Shown: positions 43,845 to 54,045, numbered from the stretch's first letter. The stretch: DNA of 64,000 bases from Bog-113 sp963752695 (GCA_963752695.1 CAVVZB010000002.1:372001-436000), one strand, 5' to 3'. Program-made: numbers and translations. The notes: generated by a model from the letters alone, not told the origin.

Positions 43845-44633
43845 ATGAAGATTGCCACCTATAACGTAAACTCGATCCGGCGTCGTCTCCCCATTGTGCT
43901 TGATTGGCTGAAGGTCAATCAGCCCGACGTCCTATGTCTGCAGGAGACTAAGGTTCAGGATGCCGACTTTCCAGTCAATGCCTTTGAATCGGCCGGATAT
44001 CACGCTACGATTCGTGGGATGAAAGGCTATAACGGAGTAGCCACGCTCTCGCGTCAGGTCCCGGAGACGGTCGTCCACGGCCTCCATGATGGCGAAGATG
44101 GCGACGCAGTTCGTATCCTTCAAACCGTCATCGGCGGTATTCCCATCATCAATACCTACGTCCCGCAAGGCTACCTGATTACCAGCGAGAAATATGCGAT
44201 GAAGCTGGAATGGTTCCAACGCTTGCAGCGCTACTTCCGCGAGCATCTGGACCCGCAAAAGCCCGCCATCTGGCTAGGGGACTTGAACGTCGCGCCCGAG
44301 CCCATCGACGTCTATCATCCCGAGCGGCGCGTTAACGACGTGGACTTCCATATCGACGCGCGCCTCGCCTATAAAGCTACGGTTGCTTGGGGCTTTGTCG
44401 ACGTCTTTCGGGCGCTCCATCCCGAGCGCGTTCAATATACCTACTGGGATTACTATCGAAAAGCGTTTGATCATAATTGGGGCTGGCGCATCGATCACAT
44501 TCTGGCCACCCCTCCACTCGCTTCTCTCTGCCGCACAGCCGATGTGGATCTCGCCCCGCGTAAAGCACCCGACACCTCGGATCACACCGTGGTTTGGGCG
44601 GAGTTCGCGATTTCACTTGGCGACGCGCACTAA
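43845..44633 (+). CDS. xthA: Exodeoxyribonuclease III
   Basis: 262 residues of the AP endonuclease/ExoIII family, which repairs abasic sites and 3' blocks in DNA. Visible active-site motifs are YNVNSIRRR at the start, CLQETK, WLGDLNVAPEPIDV and the catalytic His in SDHTVVWAEF. GWRIDHILAT is also conserved. Length matches the family (about 255-270). It lies 42 bases after the UnbU-like gene, in the same direction but probably not functionally linked. Confidence 0.96.
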   Translation: MKIATYNVNSIRRRLPIVLDWLKVNQPDVLCLQETKVQDADFPVNAFESAGYHATIRGMKGYNGVATLSRQVPETVVHGLHDGEDGDAVRILQTVIGGIPIINTYVPQGYLITSEKYAMKLEWFQRLQRYFREHLDPQKPAIWLGDLNVAPEPIDVYHPERRVNDVDFHIDARLAYKATVAWGFVDVFRALHPERVQYTYWDYYRKAFDHNWGWRIDHILATPPLASLCRTADVDLAPRKAPDTSDHTVVWAEFAISLGDAH

Positions 44634-44682
44634 TCGAACTGGCAGGCGACAAACTCGCGCGGAAGCGCGATCATAATAGTTC

Positions 44683-46494
44683 ATGCCAAATCCCCCACGC
44701 TCGGAGAAGTTGACGGCGTTACTTCCCGAAGTCTGGGCGCTGATGAGGCCCCGCCGGAACATTCTGGCTCTTGGTGCGCTGTTGATGATTGTCAACCGGA
44801 TCTGCGGCTTTGCGCTTCCGGTGAGCACCAAGTATCTGATCGGCGACGTCATGCGACGCCATCAGTACAATCTTCTAGTCCCGATCGTGATTGCCGTCGC
44901 CTTGGCAACCATCGTCCAGGGCGTAACCTCATTCTCGCTCACGCAGCTGCTTTCGAAGGCCGCGCAACGGCTCATCACCGAAATGCGTATGAAAGTGCAG
45001 GAGCACATCGGCCGCTTGCCGGTGCGGTTCTACGACGCGAATAAGACCGGCACTCTGGTGTCCCGGATCATGAGCGATGTGGAAGGTATCCGAAACTTGA
45101 TGGGCACCGGCCTGGTGGAACTCGGCGGAGGTCTCCTTACCGCCATCATCTCCATGGTGCTGCTATTCCGCATTAGCGCGATCATGACCTCGCTCACGCT
45201 GGTCATCATCCTGGCTTTCACCTTCGTGCTGCAGAAAGCGTTCAAGCGCGTGCGCCCCATCTTCCGGGAGCGCGGCAAGATCACTGCGGAGGTTACCGGA
45301 CGCCTGACCGAATCGCTCGGAGGCGTGCGAGTCATCAAGGGTTATCACGCCGAAGCCCGCGAGGCCGCTACGTTTGGGAAAGGCGCCCAACGTCTGCTCG
45401 ATAACGTGTTTTCTTCGCTCACCACCATCTCGCTCATGACGCTTGCCTCCACCGTGCTCATGGGATTGGTGGGTGCCATGATCATGTTCCTGGGTGCGCG
45501 GCAGGTGGCCGCTGGACGTATGCAGGTGGAAGACTTCGTCATGTATACCGCCCTGCTCGCCTTCATGGTCGCGCCCGTTGTTCAGATCGTCAACATAGGC
45601 ACGCAGATCAGTGAAGCGTTTGCAGGCATCGAACGCACCCGTGACATTTTGCGCGAGCGCCCCGAAGACGAGGACCCGCTGCGCACCATCACGATGAAGC
45701 CCATCGCGGGCCTGGTGGAGTTCGACCATGTCGATTTCTCCTACGAAGAAGGCAAGCCCGTTCTGCACGATATTTCTTTCGAAGCGCGTCCTGGAACAGT
45801 CACCGCGCTGGTTGGTTCGTCCGGTTCCGGCAAGTCCACCATGATCGGCCTTATAACCGCGTTTCATGCTCCGAACTCTGGAACCGTGTGGGTGGACGGG
45901 ATGGATCTATCCACCGTGCGCCTGGATAGCTATCGCGAGCAACTGGGTGTCGTGCTTCAAGAATCGTTCCTATTTGACGGCAACATCCGCGAGAACGTAG
46001 CCTTTTCCCGGCCCGGCGCAACCGAAGAGGAGATTATGGAAGCATGCCGGATTGCCCGCGTGGATGAATTCACCGCCAACTTCCCCGATGGCTACAACAC
46101 GATCGTAGGCGAACGCGGGGTCAAGCTCAGCGGCGGGCAAAAGCAGCGTGTCTCTATCGCGCGCGCCATCCTGGCCGATCCTCGCATACTCATTTTGGAC
46201 GAAGCCACTTCCAGTCTCGATTCCGAATCCGAAGCCTTGATTCAGGAAGGTCTCTCCTTCCTCATGCAAGGCCGCACCACGTTCGTCATCGCTCACCGGC
46301 TGTCCACCATTCGCCGCGCCGATCAGATTCTGGTGGTGGAAGCGGGCCGCATCTTGGAACGTGGCACGCATGAAAGCCTGTATCGCTTACGCGGCCGCTA
46401 TTACGACCTTTATACCCGGCAACACGGGTTGGAGATGAATCTTTTTCTTGCGCCAGGCGAAGGCGATCACGTTTCCGAACTCTCGAAAGTCTAA
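44683..46494 (+). CDS. ABC exporter (MsbA-like, fused membrane and ATPase domains)
   Basis: 603 residues. A type-I exporter membrane domain of six helices (about 35-330) is fused to an ABC ATPase (about 345-590) with Walker A GSSGSGKST, signature LSGGQKQRVSIARAI, Walker B ILILDEATSSLDS and switch His in IAHRLS. Half transporters of this type form homodimers or heterodimers and export lipids, peptides or drugs. Only one half is present here, so a homodimer is likely. The substrate cannot be told. It ends four bases into the convergent gene. Confidence 0.93.
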   Translation: MPNPPRSEKLTALLPEVWALMRPRRNILALGALLMIVNRICGFALPVSTKYLIGDVMRRHQYNLLVPIVIAVALATIVQGVTSFSLTQLLSKAAQRLITEMRMKVQEHIGRLPVRFYDANKTGTLVSRIMSDVEGIRNLMGTGLVELGGGLLTAIISMVLLFRISAIMTSLTLVIILAFTFVLQKAFKRVRPIFRERGKITAEVTGRLTESLGGVRVIKGYHAEAREAATFGKGAQRLLDNVFSSLTTISLMTLASTVLMGLVGAMIMFLGARQVAAGRMQVEDFVMYTALLAFMVAPVVQIVNIGTQISEAFAGIERTRDILRERPEDEDPLRTITMKPIAGLVEFDHVDFSYEEGKPVLHDISFEARPGTVTALVGSSGSGKSTMIGLITAFHAPNSGTVWVDGMDLSTVRLDSYREQLGVVLQESFLFDGNIRENVAFSRPGATEEEIMEACRIARVDEFTANFPDGYNTIVGERGVKLSGGQKQRVSIARAILADPRILILDEATSSLDSESEALIQEGLSFLMQGRTTFVIAHRLSTIRRADQILVVEAGRILERGTHESLYRLRGRYYDLYTRQHGLEMNLFLAPGEGDHVSELSKV

Positions 46495-47321
46495 ACCGTT
46501 TCCAGCCGGTCGAAAACGCGGTTCACTTCTTCCAAGGGATTGGTCATCCCCGCCACTTCCTTCAATTCCAACAGCAGCGGATATTGATCCGAACGGCTGC
46601 GCAGCAGGTGCGTCGTGCGCTCCCAGTCAATCGTCCCGCCGGTGTTGGAGAAAGGAAACAGATGCGAATCGGCCGTCCCGTCGTTATCGTGGATGTGCAG
46701 GGACCGGATGCGGTCCTGCATGATCTCGAATTCGTGCTCGACGCCCGCGCCGATGTTCGCATGGCCCGTGTCGAATACGAAATAGAGATCCAGGTGCGTC
46801 ATGTTCAAAAACTGCTGGAGCCGGGTCGCGGAGGAAAGCTCGTTGGGAATATTTTCCAGCAAAATCTGAACGCCGCGCTGGCGTGCGAATAACGATAATT
46901 CATCCAGCGAATTGAACGCTGCGTCCAGCTTGCGCTCGTCATATTCCTCATGGCTAACGCCGACATGCTGAATCAGGTACTTGAAAGGAATGGTTTCCGC
47001 AATCTCGATCGAGCGCTTAATTTCATCCACCATGCGAATGCGCTCGCCTTTCTTCTGTTCGGTGATGTTCAGCCAGGTGTCGGGGCCGCTGCGTCCCCAC
47101 TTATCATCGGTGTACATCGGCGCGTGCAGCGAATGCAGCTTCAGGTCGGAATCGCGGAACCAGTGGCCTAGCTCGGCAATTTGCCCCTTATCGCGGTAGT
47201 CCAGGTGCTGCCGGGCGCAGAAGATCTCGATAGCTGGAATCCCGGCTTGGAGCACACGCTGCAGCCACGCCAGTGTCAGCCGCTGATTAACAATCAAATG
47301 GGTCGATAAAACGCGGTTCAA
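46491..47321 (-). CDS. Sugar phosphate isomerase/epimerase-like (AP endonuclease 2 superfamily) protein
   Basis: 276-residue TIM-barrel protein. It shows LSTHLIVNQRLTL at the start, AGIPAIEIFCAR, LHSLHAPMY, LLENIPNELSS, YFVFDTGHANIG and SLHIHDNDGTADSHLFPF, with metal-ligand His, Glu and Asp in the usual places. Members include xylose-isomerase-like enzymes and endonuclease IV relatives. The substrate is unknown. It is the last gene of a minus-strand trio with rlmB and ggt, and lies directly after ggt. Confidence 0.85.
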   Translation of the reverse strand: MNRVLSTHLIVNQRLTLAWLQRVLQAGIPAIEIFCARQHLDYRDKGQIAELGHWFRDSDLKLHSLHAPMYTDDKWGRSGPDTWLNITEQKKGERIRMVDEIKRSIEIAETIPFKYLIQHVGVSHEEYDERKLDAAFNSLDELSLFARQRGVQILLENIPNELSSATRLQQFLNMTHLDLYFVFDTGHANIGAGVEHEFEIMQDRIRSLHIHDNDGTADSHLFPFSNTGGTIDWERTTHLLRSRSDQYPLLLELKEVAGMTNPLEEVNRVFDRLETV

Positions 47322-49007
47322 TTAATATCCCTTTGCCGTGCCTTCGGAGCGGCCATCCGGCGCGCCCTGCAACCAACCATTATCCAGGAGGATCACGGCC
47401 ATTTCGCCAATTTGGTGGCGTATCCCGACCCGGTGGCCGCGCTGCCGCAATAGCTCCAGTGTATCGGGGGAGAACGTGTCCTCGGCTTCAATCTCGTCTG
47501 GCATCCACTGATGATGAATCCGCGGTTGGTCCACCGCTTCTTGTGCGTTCATCCCGAAGTCCATGATATTCAGCGCCACTTGCAAAACGGAGTTGATGAT
47601 CGTCGGGCCGCCCGGCGTTCCCAGAACAGCCCGAAGCTTGCCATCGCGTAGCAAAATAGTGGGAGTCATCGCCGATAACGGCCGCTTGTGAGGAGCGATG
47701 GCGTTTGCCTCGCCTTGAATCAAGCCGTACAGATTCGGAACGCCGGGCCGTGACGCGAAATCATCCATTTCATCGTTGAGCAGGAAACCCAGCTTGCTCG
47801 CCGTCACCGCGCCGCCGAAACTGTTGTTTAACGTGTATGTCACCGCGACCGCGTTTCCGTCCGCGTCCACAATCGAGAAATGCGTCGTGTTCTGCGACTC
47901 GTGACTCGTAAGGGTTCCGGGGCGAACCGCGCTGCTCGGCGTGGCTTTATCGGGGTCGATCGTCGCCCGCCGGGAGTCGATATATTTCGGGTCGAGCAGC
48001 GCCGCCACCGGCACCTTCACGAAGTCGGAATCTCCCATGTATTCACTGCGGTCGGCAAAAAAACGGCGCATGGCCTCCGCCAGAAAGTGTTCGGTTCGCG
48101 CGGAACCGGCGCCGGACCGCCCATAATCGGTTTGATTCAACATCCCGAGCATTTGCAGAATCCCGATGCCGCCCGAACTCGGAAGGGGCGCCGTGATAAT
48201 GGTGTTTCCGTGGTAGCTGCCCACCAACGGCTGACGCTCTGTCGCCGCATAGTCCCTTAAATCCTGTTCGGTTAGCAGACCGCCGTGTTCGCGCATATCC
48301 TGGGCTAGCAGGCGCGCCGTCTCGCCTTCGTAAAATCCGGCGGCGCCCTTGTCGCGAATACGTTCAAGCGTGGCGGCCAGCTCGGGCTGACGAAACGTAT
48401 CACCTGCTTGGAAGTAGTTCCCGCCGTTCAAGAAAATGCGCTTCGACTCCGGGAACTCCGCAAGCCGCGCTTCCGCATGCGGGCCGCTGAGCATCTCCGC
48501 CAAGCCCCAGGAAACGGGAAAGCCATTCCGCGCCAGCGTGATTGCCGGCTGCACTAATTCCTTCCACGGCCGCTTGCCAAACTTCTCATGCGCAAACGCC
48601 ATCCCCTGAACCGTCCCGGGCACGCCTGCCGCTCGATAACCCGTGACGCTTTCATCGGTGGGTTTACCGTGCCGGTCCAGGTACATATCGCGGGTCGCGG
48701 CGGCGGGCGCGCGCTCGCGGAAGTCGATGAAAGTTTGGCGTCCGTCGGCCATGCGCACCAACATGAATCCTCCACCGCCAATGTTACCGGCCGAAGGATG
48801 TGTCACAGCTAATGCAAACGCCACGGCCACCGCCGCGTCCACCGCGTTGCCGCCGCTCTGCAACACAGCCAAACCGGTATCGGTCGCGTGCGTCTCCACT
48901 GTGACGACCATTGCTTGCCGGGCATGCACGGGCTGCCGCGCTACCAGTGGACTCAGCGCCGAGACAATCAGACTTACGGCAATCGTGAACTTGTATTTCA
49001 TCGTCAT
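47322..49007 (-). CDS. ggt: Gamma-glutamyltransferase (glutathione hydrolase) precursor
   Basis: 561 residues with a signal peptide (KYKFTIAVSLIVSALSPLVA). The enzyme cleaves and transfers the gamma-glutamyl group of glutathione in the periplasm. It matures by self-cleavage before a threonine, visible as T375 in NTTHFSIVDADGNAV. LPSSGGIGILQML, GTPGGPTIINSV and PRIHHQWMPD are typical family segments. The last residues are GWLQGAPDGRSEGTAKGY. It overlaps the rlmB stop by four bases (ATGA). Confidence 0.95.
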   Translation of the reverse strand: MTMKYKFTIAVSLIVSALSPLVARQPVHARQAMVVTVETHATDTGLAVLQSGGNAVDAAVAVAFALAVTHPSAGNIGGGGFMLVRMADGRQTFIDFRERAPAAATRDMYLDRHGKPTDESVTGYRAAGVPGTVQGMAFAHEKFGKRPWKELVQPAITLARNGFPVSWGLAEMLSGPHAEARLAEFPESKRIFLNGGNYFQAGDTFRQPELAATLERIRDKGAAGFYEGETARLLAQDMREHGGLLTEQDLRDYAATERQPLVGSYHGNTIITAPLPSSGGIGILQMLGMLNQTDYGRSGAGSARTEHFLAEAMRRFFADRSEYMGDSDFVKVPVAALLDPKYIDSRRATIDPDKATPSSAVRPGTLTSHESQNTTHFSIVDADGNAVAVTYTLNNSFGGAVTASKLGFLLNDEMDDFASRPGVPNLYGLIQGEANAIAPHKRPLSAMTPTILLRDGKLRAVLGTPGGPTIINSVLQVALNIMDFGMNAQEAVDQPRIHHQWMPDEIEAEDTFSPDTLELLRQRGHRVGIRHQIGEMAVILLDNGWLQGAPDGRSEGTAKGY

Positions 49008-49720
49008 CCCCGGCCCATCTTTTCGCGCCAGGCAAACAGCACAATGCCCGCCGTCACCGAAACATTCAGCGATGCGATCTTCCCCGACATCGGAATCTTC
49101 ACCAGCACATCGCAGTGCTTACGAACCATCTCGTGCAGCCCGTGCCCTTCAGCGCCCAGCACGATCGCCGTAGGCGTTGCCCAGTCCACTTCGGAGTAAC
49201 TCACCTCGCCGCGCTCATCCATTCCGTAAATCCAGTAACCCTGCTCTTTCAACTTGTCGAGCGTTCGATTAATATTCGTCACTCGTGTGATCGGGAGATA
49301 TTCCAGCGCTCCGGCCGCCGCCTTAGCCACTGTTTCCGTGAGCCCAGCGGCGCGCCGTTCCGGAATCACCACGGCATCGGCTCCAGCTGCATGCGCCGTG
49401 CGAACAATCGCGCCCAGATTATGCGGATCTTCCACCCCGTCGAGCACCACTACCAGACGCGCACCCGCAGCCACCGTGTCCAAATCGGCATATTTCTTGG
49501 CCGCCCCCAGCGCCACTACTCCCTGGTGAGTGCCCCCAGCAGCCAGACGATCCAGCGCATCGCGTGGCTCAAACCGCAGGGGCGTTGCATTGGCGCGCGC
49601 CAGCTCCACGATTTCCTGAATGCGCGCGCCGCCAGCACCCTTCGCAATCAGGATGCGCTCCAACGGACTCCGCGCCCGCAAAGCCTCGGCAACCGGATGG
49701 ATGCCCATCAAAACAGCCAT
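49004..49720 (-). CDS. rlmB: 23S rRNA (guanosine-2'-O-)-methyltransferase, TrmH/RlmB family
   Basis: 238 residues. An N-terminal substrate-binding domain (GIHPVAEALRARSPLERILI) is followed by a SPOUT methyltransferase domain with GVEDPHNLGAIVRTAHAAG, IVLGAEGHGLHEMV and ASLNVSVTAGIVLFAW, the three knot motifs. This pattern fits RlmB, which methylates G2251 of 23S rRNA. It is the first gene of the rlmB-ggt-isomerase unit. Confidence 0.92.
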   Translation of the reverse strand: MAVLMGIHPVAEALRARSPLERILIAKGAGGARIQEIVELARANATPLRFEPRDALDRLAAGGTHQGVVALGAAKKYADLDTVAAGARLVVVLDGVEDPHNLGAIVRTAHAAGADAVVIPERRAAGLTETVAKAAAGALEYLPITRVTNINRTLDKLKEQGYWIYGMDERGEVSYSEVDWATPTAIVLGAEGHGLHEMVRKHCDVLVKIPMSGKIASLNVSVTAGIVLFAWREKMGRG

Positions 49721-49791
49721 TGCAACAGTGTGCCACGCCCTCGAAAGCCACGCCCCGCGCCGTAAAAGCCAGCGTCTGTTACAACTGATTT

Positions 49792-50853
49792 GTGCCCGTC
49801 TTCGAAGTACGAACAGCCGGCGGCGTCTATCCCGCCGTGGTCGAGCGTGAGGTCCTGTTCCGGCTTCGTGACTATTTGCCTCCTCAGCACGGTCCCGTCT
49901 TCGCCGTCACCGAGGCCCCCATTTGGGACCTTCACGGCAAACTCTTCAAGGACGTTGTCAATCACACACTGTTTCTGCCCGGCGGCGAACCCAATAAGCG
50001 CTTGACCGTGCTCGAAACCCTTGCCGAGCAGATGATCGATGCACGCGCCGATCGCTCGTGTATTCTCGTCGCCGTCGGCGGCGGCATTGTCAGCGATATG
50101 GCGGGCTTTCTCGCCGCCATCTTTATGCGCGGGCTGCCAATCATTCAGGTGCCCACCACGCTGCTAGCCCAGGTCGACGCGTCCGTGGGCGGCAAGACCG
50201 GCGTCAATCTCACGCGCGGCAAGAATCTGATCGGAAGCTTTCATCAGCCACATGCAGTGCTGATCGATCCTTCCCTGCTCGCCACCTTGCCCGAACGCGA
50301 GTTCCGTGCCGGCCTATTTGAAGTGATTAAATGCGCCGTCATCGGCAATCCGACCCTGTTCGAGACTCTTCGGGATCGTCGAGCCGCTGTCCTGGCGCAA
50401 GAGCCCGGTGTACTCGACCGCATCATTGCCGAATCGGTCCAGCTCAAAGCCGAGGTCGTCTCGGAAGATGAGCGCGAAACCGGTCGCCGCCGCATCTTAA
50501 ACTTTGGTCACACCATCGGACACGCCATCGAAGCCGAAACTAGCTATACCCGATTTCTCCACGGAGAGGCCGTCGCCATGGGCATGAAGGGCGCTGTGTA
50601 TCTCTCGCTCGCCAATGAGAAGATCAGTGCGAGCGATGCCGCTGCCGTCCTCGGCCTGATCGAGCAGTACGGCCCGCTTCCCGATGCTGACGGCATTTCA
50701 CCGGAAAGCCTGTTCGAACGCCTCGCCAGCGACAAAAAAACGCGCCAGGGTCAGGTCCATTTCGTCCTTCCCACGTCTATCGGAACCACCGAAGTGGCGA
50801 GCGGTCTGGAGCCGGAATCCATCCTTGCCGCCATCTCCCAGGCCCTTGCTTGA
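49792..50853 (+). CDS. aroB: 3-dehydroquinate synthase
   Basis: 353 residues; converts DAHP to 3-dehydroquinate, the second step of the shikimate pathway. NAD-binding GGGIVSDMAGFLAAIF, QVPTTLLAQVDASVGGKTGVN, and metal ligands in GHTIGHAIEAE and LHGEAVAMGM are visible. The start is a GTG at 49792, chosen because the N-terminal beta strand VFEVRTAGGVYPAVV begins there. It lies 71 bases from the divergent rlmB start and three bases before the methyltransferase gene. Confidence 0.97.
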   Translation: MPVFEVRTAGGVYPAVVEREVLFRLRDYLPPQHGPVFAVTEAPIWDLHGKLFKDVVNHTLFLPGGEPNKRLTVLETLAEQMIDARADRSCILVAVGGGIVSDMAGFLAAIFMRGLPIIQVPTTLLAQVDASVGGKTGVNLTRGKNLIGSFHQPHAVLIDPSLLATLPEREFRAGLFEVIKCAVIGNPTLFETLRDRRAAVLAQEPGVLDRIIAESVQLKAEVVSEDERETGRRRILNFGHTIGHAIEAETSYTRFLHGEAVAMGMKGAVYLSLANEKISASDAAAVLGLIEQYGPLPDADGISPESLFERLASDKKTRQGQVHFVLPTSIGTTEVASGLEPESILAAISQALA

Positions 50854-50856
50854 TCG

Positions 50857-51573
50857 ATGAAAGGAACCACTCCGGAAGGTACCGAGACTGAACTGCAAGC
50901 TTCCCGGTGGGTGCGCGAGATGTTCGGCCGCGTCGCTCCGCGTTACGATTTCGCGAACCATTTACTCTCGCTCAATATCGACCGCATGTGGCGCGCCCGC
51001 ACCGTGACCCGTGTGCGCAATATACTGCAGCAGCCGCAGGCACGTGTCCTCGACCTGTGCTGCGGTACGGGCGATCTCACGATAGCGCTCTCGGCCCAAA
51101 GTCCGCGCCCGGTTCTTGGCAGCGATTTCTGTCATCCGATGCTGACGGTTGCCACCGCGAAGTCTTCGAGCCCGTTTTTCGAAGCCGACGCTCTCGCGCT
51201 GCCTCTGGCCGACGCCTCTATCGACCTGATTACCTGTGCCTTTGGATTTCGTAACCTGGCCAACTACGACCAGGGATTGCGCGAGTTTCGCCGCGTCCTG
51301 AAGCCAGCTGGAAAACTCGCTATTCTCGAATTCTCAACGCCCCCGAACGCCCTTTTTGCCGCCTTGTATGGCGCATACTCCCGGCGCGTACTCCCAGCCC
51401 TTGGTGGCTTGATCTCCGGTGCTCGCGACGCTTATACGTATCTACCCGCGTCTGTCCAGAAATTCCCCGGGCCGGACGAACTCGCCGGCCGCATGCGAGC
51501 CGCCGGCTTTCGGACCGCGACTTTCGAACGCTGGACCGGCGGCATAGTCGCTTTGCACTTAGGGAGCAGGTGA
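50857..51573 (+). CDS. ubiE: Demethylmenaquinone/ubiquinone C-methyltransferase
   Basis: 238 residues of the UbiE/MenG family, which methylates demethylmenaquinone in respiratory quinone synthesis. It has VAPRYDFANHLLSLNIDRMWR, the SAM motif LDLCCGTGDLTIAL, and FGFRNLANYDQGLREFRRVLKP. In Acidobacteria, which use menaquinone, the menG role is more likely than ubiquinone. The N-terminal ATG follows aroB by three bases, so the two are cotranscribed. Confidence 0.94.
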   Translation: MKGTTPEGTETELQASRWVREMFGRVAPRYDFANHLLSLNIDRMWRARTVTRVRNILQQPQARVLDLCCGTGDLTIALSAQSPRPVLGSDFCHPMLTVATAKSSSPFFEADALALPLADASIDLITCAFGFRNLANYDQGLREFRRVLKPAGKLAILEFSTPPNALFAALYGAYSRRVLPALGGLISGARDAYTYLPASVQKFPGPDELAGRMRAAGFRTATFERWTGGIVALHLGSR

Positions 51574-51610
51574 GGCCTGCCGCAATAGGCATTCCCAACC
51601 CTAACCAACC

Positions 51611-52600
51611 CTACTTCAGGAACAAGATGCCGTGCGGCCCGTTGAACGTACCCACCAGCGGCGTCACCTTGCCGGTCTTCAGATCCACCGATGTGAAAGC
51701 GTTCAAGCTTCCGACAGACGCATACAAGGAGCCAATTTTCAGCCCTGTCATCTTGATCGCGATTACCTGGTTGTTATTTGTGTCAGTGACAAAAAACGTC
51801 CCAGATGTGCTGCTGGGAAACACCGCATCGTCCAGGCCGGAAACGTTTGCGCCCGTTGAATCGATCAATTGAAGAAAGGCAACTTCCTGCGAGAGAGTCG
51901 CCGGCTTGTTCACAAAAATCAGCGCGCCATCATCGCCGCTGCTTAACATCAAGCCGCCCGCGGGCGTGGCCTTCAGCGAATCCGGATCATTATCGGGAAG
52001 CGGCTGTCCAGCAGCGCCCGTGGCTAGATTCGTGCCGGTCGCGCCGAACAGCAGCACATCGGTCAAGCTCAGTGGCGACTTAGTGGTGTCGTAGTACTGG
52101 ATAATCGCGTCCGTGGGAGCAGCCGGATTCGTATGGCTAGCGAACACCTTGCCCGCTTCAAACACCACATCGTCATAGCCCTGGGTTGCCGATGGCACCG
52201 CGTACGTGAACGGCGAACCGCCAACGATTCCCGACTTCGGATTAATGTACGTGAGCGTCGAATTTCCGTCCTGGTTCTGCAAAGCCCAAAGGATGCCCTT
52301 AGGATCGGCTTTCAGTCCGTCAACGGAGCCAGCCAGCGTGAACATCTGCTTCACCGTGCCCGTCAAGTCGTACTCCACCACAGTGCTGTTGCCGCCGCCC
52401 GTGCTCACTGACGTGTTCCCATATGCCACCCAGATCGACTTTCCGTCCGAGCAGATCGAATCCGGCTTCGTCGAATTCACTGCCGTGCCGGTCGCAAACG
52501 TGGTAACAGAAACGATGCTCTGGCCATGTAGAGTACCGCCTAATAACAAGGCAGCGCTGAACGCTGCAGCTAGAACTGTGTTCTTGGTAAATGCCTTCAT
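51611..52600 (-). CDS. Secreted beta-propeller-like protein of unknown function
   Basis: About 329 residues from the ATG at 52600, which has GGAG six bases upstream and starts a signal peptide (AFTKNTVLAAAFSAALLLGGTLHG). The mature part is a repetitive beta structure with blocks such as DSICSDGKSIWVAYGNTSV, DGLKADPKGILWALQNQDG and DSLKATPAGGLMLSSGDDG, which resemble propeller blades. There is no catalytic signature. It is divergent from a second propeller gene at 52813. Confidence 0.75.
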   Translation of the reverse strand: MKAFTKNTVLAAAFSAALLLGGTLHGQSIVSVTTFATGTAVNSTKPDSICSDGKSIWVAYGNTSVSTGGGNSTVVEYDLTGTVKQMFTLAGSVDGLKADPKGILWALQNQDGNSTLTYINPKSGIVGGSPFTYAVPSATQGYDDVVFEAGKVFASHTNPAAPTDAIIQYYDTTKSPLSLTDVLLFGATGTNLATGAAGQPLPDNDPDSLKATPAGGLMLSSGDDGALIFVNKPATLSQEVAFLQLIDSTGANVSGLDDAVFPSSTSGTFFVTDTNNNQVIAIKMTGLKIGSLYASVGSLNAFTSVDLKTGKVTPLVGTFNGPHGILFLK

Positions 52601-52812
52601 AAAGTCTCCAGAGGTCCCGACAAGGGGAACCTCTGTGAAGTTATCAACCGGATGTGTAAGACCGATGACAGGCCAATCTGGAACGTGACGAAACACCAAT
52701 TTTCAGAATTTCTTCAGATATTTACGCAAAGTCGCTCAGTATTCCGCCTATTGACCCCCAACCTCGACTATCATTATGAGGATCACCAACCAACTTACCC
52801 GGATATAACACC

Positions 52813-53985
52813 TTGAAACTGCCTCCCGCAATTCCGTGCGCCGTCTTTCTTGCTTTTGTCTGCCTGCCCGCCTTCCCCGCGGACCCCGCAGCCCCGCTCA
52901 CTTTCCTCGTTACCAATAATGATGTTGCCGGTTTACCCAGTTCTGCCACATTTTATGCTCTCGGCGCAAATGGCGGGCCGGCCGCAAAAACCGTCGTTCC
53001 CACGGGAGGGCAGGGAACTGGAGGCGGGTTCTTCGCCGCCAATCGCGTGGCCGTTCTGCCTGCGAATCCCAACGCCTGCGTGTTTGTTTCGGATGCCGGA
53101 ACCAACGATATCGCCGGGATTGAAGGCGCTACTCACACCCTGACCGGCAATTTCCTAGGCTCCGTGACCGACTCCGGAGTCGCCAATGGAATCGGGTTGG
53201 TGGCCAACGCGAAGTATCTATACGCGAGTTTCACCACCACCAGCACCATCGCCACCTTTCAAGTGGAGACGGGCTGCAAACTTAGCTTCATCGGTGATAC
53301 GCTCGCAGTCGGCTTAAGCAACGGCCTAGTCGGCGGCATGGCTCTCCACGGTGACATGCTCATCGTCACCTATGGCGATGGGTCTCTCGAATCGTTCAAT
53401 GTTTCCGCTGGAACGCCCGTGTCCAACGGAGACGTCCAGAACTCGACCGGTTCGGCCAACGATCACCACCCCAACGGCATCGATATCACCCAAGACGGCC
53501 ATTTCGCCATCTTCGGCGATGCCTCAACCCGCAGCACGGTCGAAGTTTCCGATATCTCCTCCGGCAAGCTCACCGCCACGGTGCCCTACGAGCTCGGATA
53601 CGGCTGGAACTCCGGAAACGTTCGCCTGAGTCCCGACGAGACCGTCCTCTATGTCGCGAATGAATCCGGCGGTCGCGTCACGGCGGCCTTCTTCGACAAG
53701 ACCTCGGGCAAGATCACCCCCGGCTGCACCTCAATCCCGCTCAAGAACTTCTATACCGATTGGAACTACGTGGGGGGCGTCGGCCTGCAACGGAACACCG
53801 GTATTGGAGGGTTGATCTACGTCCCGGAGTTTGGATCCAACGGCACTTCCTCGTTCGGTGTGATGCAGATCGCTGTTTCCGGGACCACGTGCACCCTCAC
53901 GGAAGAAACCAATTCCCCCATAGTCGACAAAAAAGACCGTTCGTCCCTGCTCTCGATCGGCGTCTATCCGCCGCGCGTTTTTTAG
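52813..53985 (+). CDS. Secreted lactonase-type beta-propeller protein
   Basis: 390 residues read from a TTG at 52813, giving a signal peptide (KLPPAIPCAVFLAFVCLPAFPA). The body has blades with repeated patterns: NAKYLYASFTTTSTIATFQV, HHPNGIDITQDGHFAIFGDA, GNVRLSPDETVLYVANES. The last two resemble the 6-phosphogluconolactonase-like propeller family. No clear ribosome-binding site precedes the TTG, so the start is uncertain. It lies 60 bases before the multicopper oxidase gene and may be cotranscribed with it. Confidence 0.75.
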   Translation: MKLPPAIPCAVFLAFVCLPAFPADPAAPLTFLVTNNDVAGLPSSATFYALGANGGPAAKTVVPTGGQGTGGGFFAANRVAVLPANPNACVFVSDAGTNDIAGIEGATHTLTGNFLGSVTDSGVANGIGLVANAKYLYASFTTTSTIATFQVETGCKLSFIGDTLAVGLSNGLVGGMALHGDMLIVTYGDGSLESFNVSAGTPVSNGDVQNSTGSANDHHPNGIDITQDGHFAIFGDASTRSTVEVSDISSGKLTATVPYELGYGWNSGNVRLSPDETVLYVANESGGRVTAAFFDKTSGKITPGCTSIPLKNFYTDWNYVGGVGLQRNTGIGGLIYVPEFGSNGTSSFGVMQIAVSGTTCTLTEETNSPIVDKKDRSSLLSIGVYPPRVF

Positions 53986-54045
53986 GCGCGATCACCGAAT
54001 CCCAGAGCGACAGGAATCAGAGCGACAGCAAAAGGACCCTTTTTC